Shown: positions 63,292 to 64,000 of the stretch, one piece after another
Numbering within the stretch: position 1 is the first letter of the stretch
Layout: the number at the start of each line of letters is the position of its first letter
Source: Trichinella spiralis
Taxonomy: Eukaryota > Nematoda > Enoplea > Trichinellida > Trichinellidae
Direction of reading: 5' to 3'
Length of the DNA: 64,000 nt
Assembly (NCBI GenBank): GCA_000181795.3
Contig: CM012954.1
Coordinates: forward strand, 13,524,150-13,588,149
Program-made: the position numbers and the translations under genes
Notes under the pieces: generated by a model
Told to the model about the DNA's origin: nothing
Seen by the model: only the letters and a program-made list of their open reading frames with translations
The model's database searches: none

Positions 63292-64000
63292 GTAAGTGGC
63301 AGTTCTTTTTACTTTTATGTCGTAATCACTTCACAATATTGAGCATAATTTCTGAATATACTCTTTATGAATTATCAATATGAGATGATGGGTGACTTAA
63401 TCAACGACAAATTTTCGTACAATTAAGTTCGATTTAATAGCATCCTGTATACATTGTTTACCTATTATTAGAAGACGGTCTTTCGAAATTGAATAAGAAT
63501 TTTCAGTAGCAACTAACTGTAAACAAGCTTTTGCCAGAAAATTGCTCGCTTAAAATTTAAGTCAATTTTTTTGTTATAGCGTTTTCTGCCAGATAGTTTA
63601 TTTTTTGCATAATTGTAAACGTGAAGGTCATTTTTGAATTTTCAAATAGTTTTTATTGATTGAATTGAGCAGTGCATATTATTCTGTTCATATTGTATTG
63701 CGGCATAAGTTACAATTTATCCTCAGTAAGAAGTTCCAATGCGCAAAAACCGGTTTTGAACGCTGCGCTATGCAAATAACGATCGCCATGAAAGGTGCCT
63801 TATCGTCAGTTAGGGCGCACTTATTCGTTTGACTTACGTGGCAAGTGGTAGCGTCGTGAAGCGTTCTCTGAGTTTATGACGTAAATAGTCGCTGAAGTTC
63901 ATTTTTAATTGCCGAAAAGTAATTCCACCTTTTTTCTACTTGTGTTACTTTTCTTCAAAACATTTATATACTCATTTTTATTTTTTAATTAAAAAGAAAT
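63292..64000. other. Non-coding right edge of the window
   Basis: Contains copy 2 of the dispersed repeat. The last 300 bases are slightly GC-richer (63720-63900) with no ORF I can support. Confidence 0.4.
63567..63650 (+). repeat. Dispersed direct repeat, copy 2
   Basis: Second copy of the repeat at 62652-62734, about 915 bp apart in the same orientation. Confidence 0.85.

Overview
This window is nuclear DNA of a multicellular animal. It carries spliced orthologues of conserved metazoan genes (MESD, ATMIN/ASCIZ, PSMD1/RPN2, FAM122/PABIR, QSOX, a Patched-related protein, MCM3, CDC73, RPUSD2, UNC-45, SHC, UBR5/HYD). Introns are mostly 45-400 bp, T-rich before the acceptor and dense, and intergenic DNA is AT-rich. 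An early-branching (clade I/Enoplea-like) nematode or another small ecdysozoan genome fits, because of the Patched-related family member, the single UNC-45, the compact introns and a 14-bp RFX X-box. This placement is inference; the sequence does not name the species. I see no bacterial, viral or CRISPR content.

Layout. 0-6 kb: tail of an upstream gene, a MESD chaperone on the minus strand, an ATMIN-like zinc-finger gene on plus, and a second MESD paralogue on plus. 6-10.5 kb: PSMD1, 18 exons. 11-13.5 kb: FAM122/PABIR on minus. 14.4-17.3 kb: an unrecognised 697-residue protein. 17.5-20.1 kb: QSOX on minus. 22.2-24.8 kb: a GC-rich, nearly single-exon Patched-related transporter between two ~2 kb non-coding stretches. 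27-29.1 kb: a coiled-coil gene with a perfect X-box 80 bp before its ATG. 30.4-34.1 kb: MCM3 on minus, divergent from CDC73 at 34.9-37.6 kb. 37.8-39.0 kb: RPUSD2-like pseudouridine synthase on minus, then a small basic ORF. 39.9-45.2 kb: UNC-45, with a hAT-type MITE in one intron. 46.9-61.1 kb: the 43-exon UBR5/HYD ubiquitin ligase, with an intronless antisense SHC-like gene inside its second intron. 61.1-64 kb: non-coding DNA with a dispersed direct repeat and perhaps the first exon of another gene.

The genes do not form one pathway. Themes that recur are proteostasis (MESD, PSMD1, UNC-45, UBR5, QSOX), replication and transcription (MCM3, CDC73) and signalling adaptors (SHC, FAM122). The observations most worth a second look are the nested SHC gene lacking the tyrosine-bearing linker, the MITE with an intact 8-bp target duplication, the X-box-marked coiled-coil gene, the inverted MESD paralogues, the GC-rich PTR exon, and a GC-AG intron in QSOX. 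All splice models are manual; exon boundaries were checked by reading frame and, where possible, by remembered similarity to animal orthologues, not by alignment.
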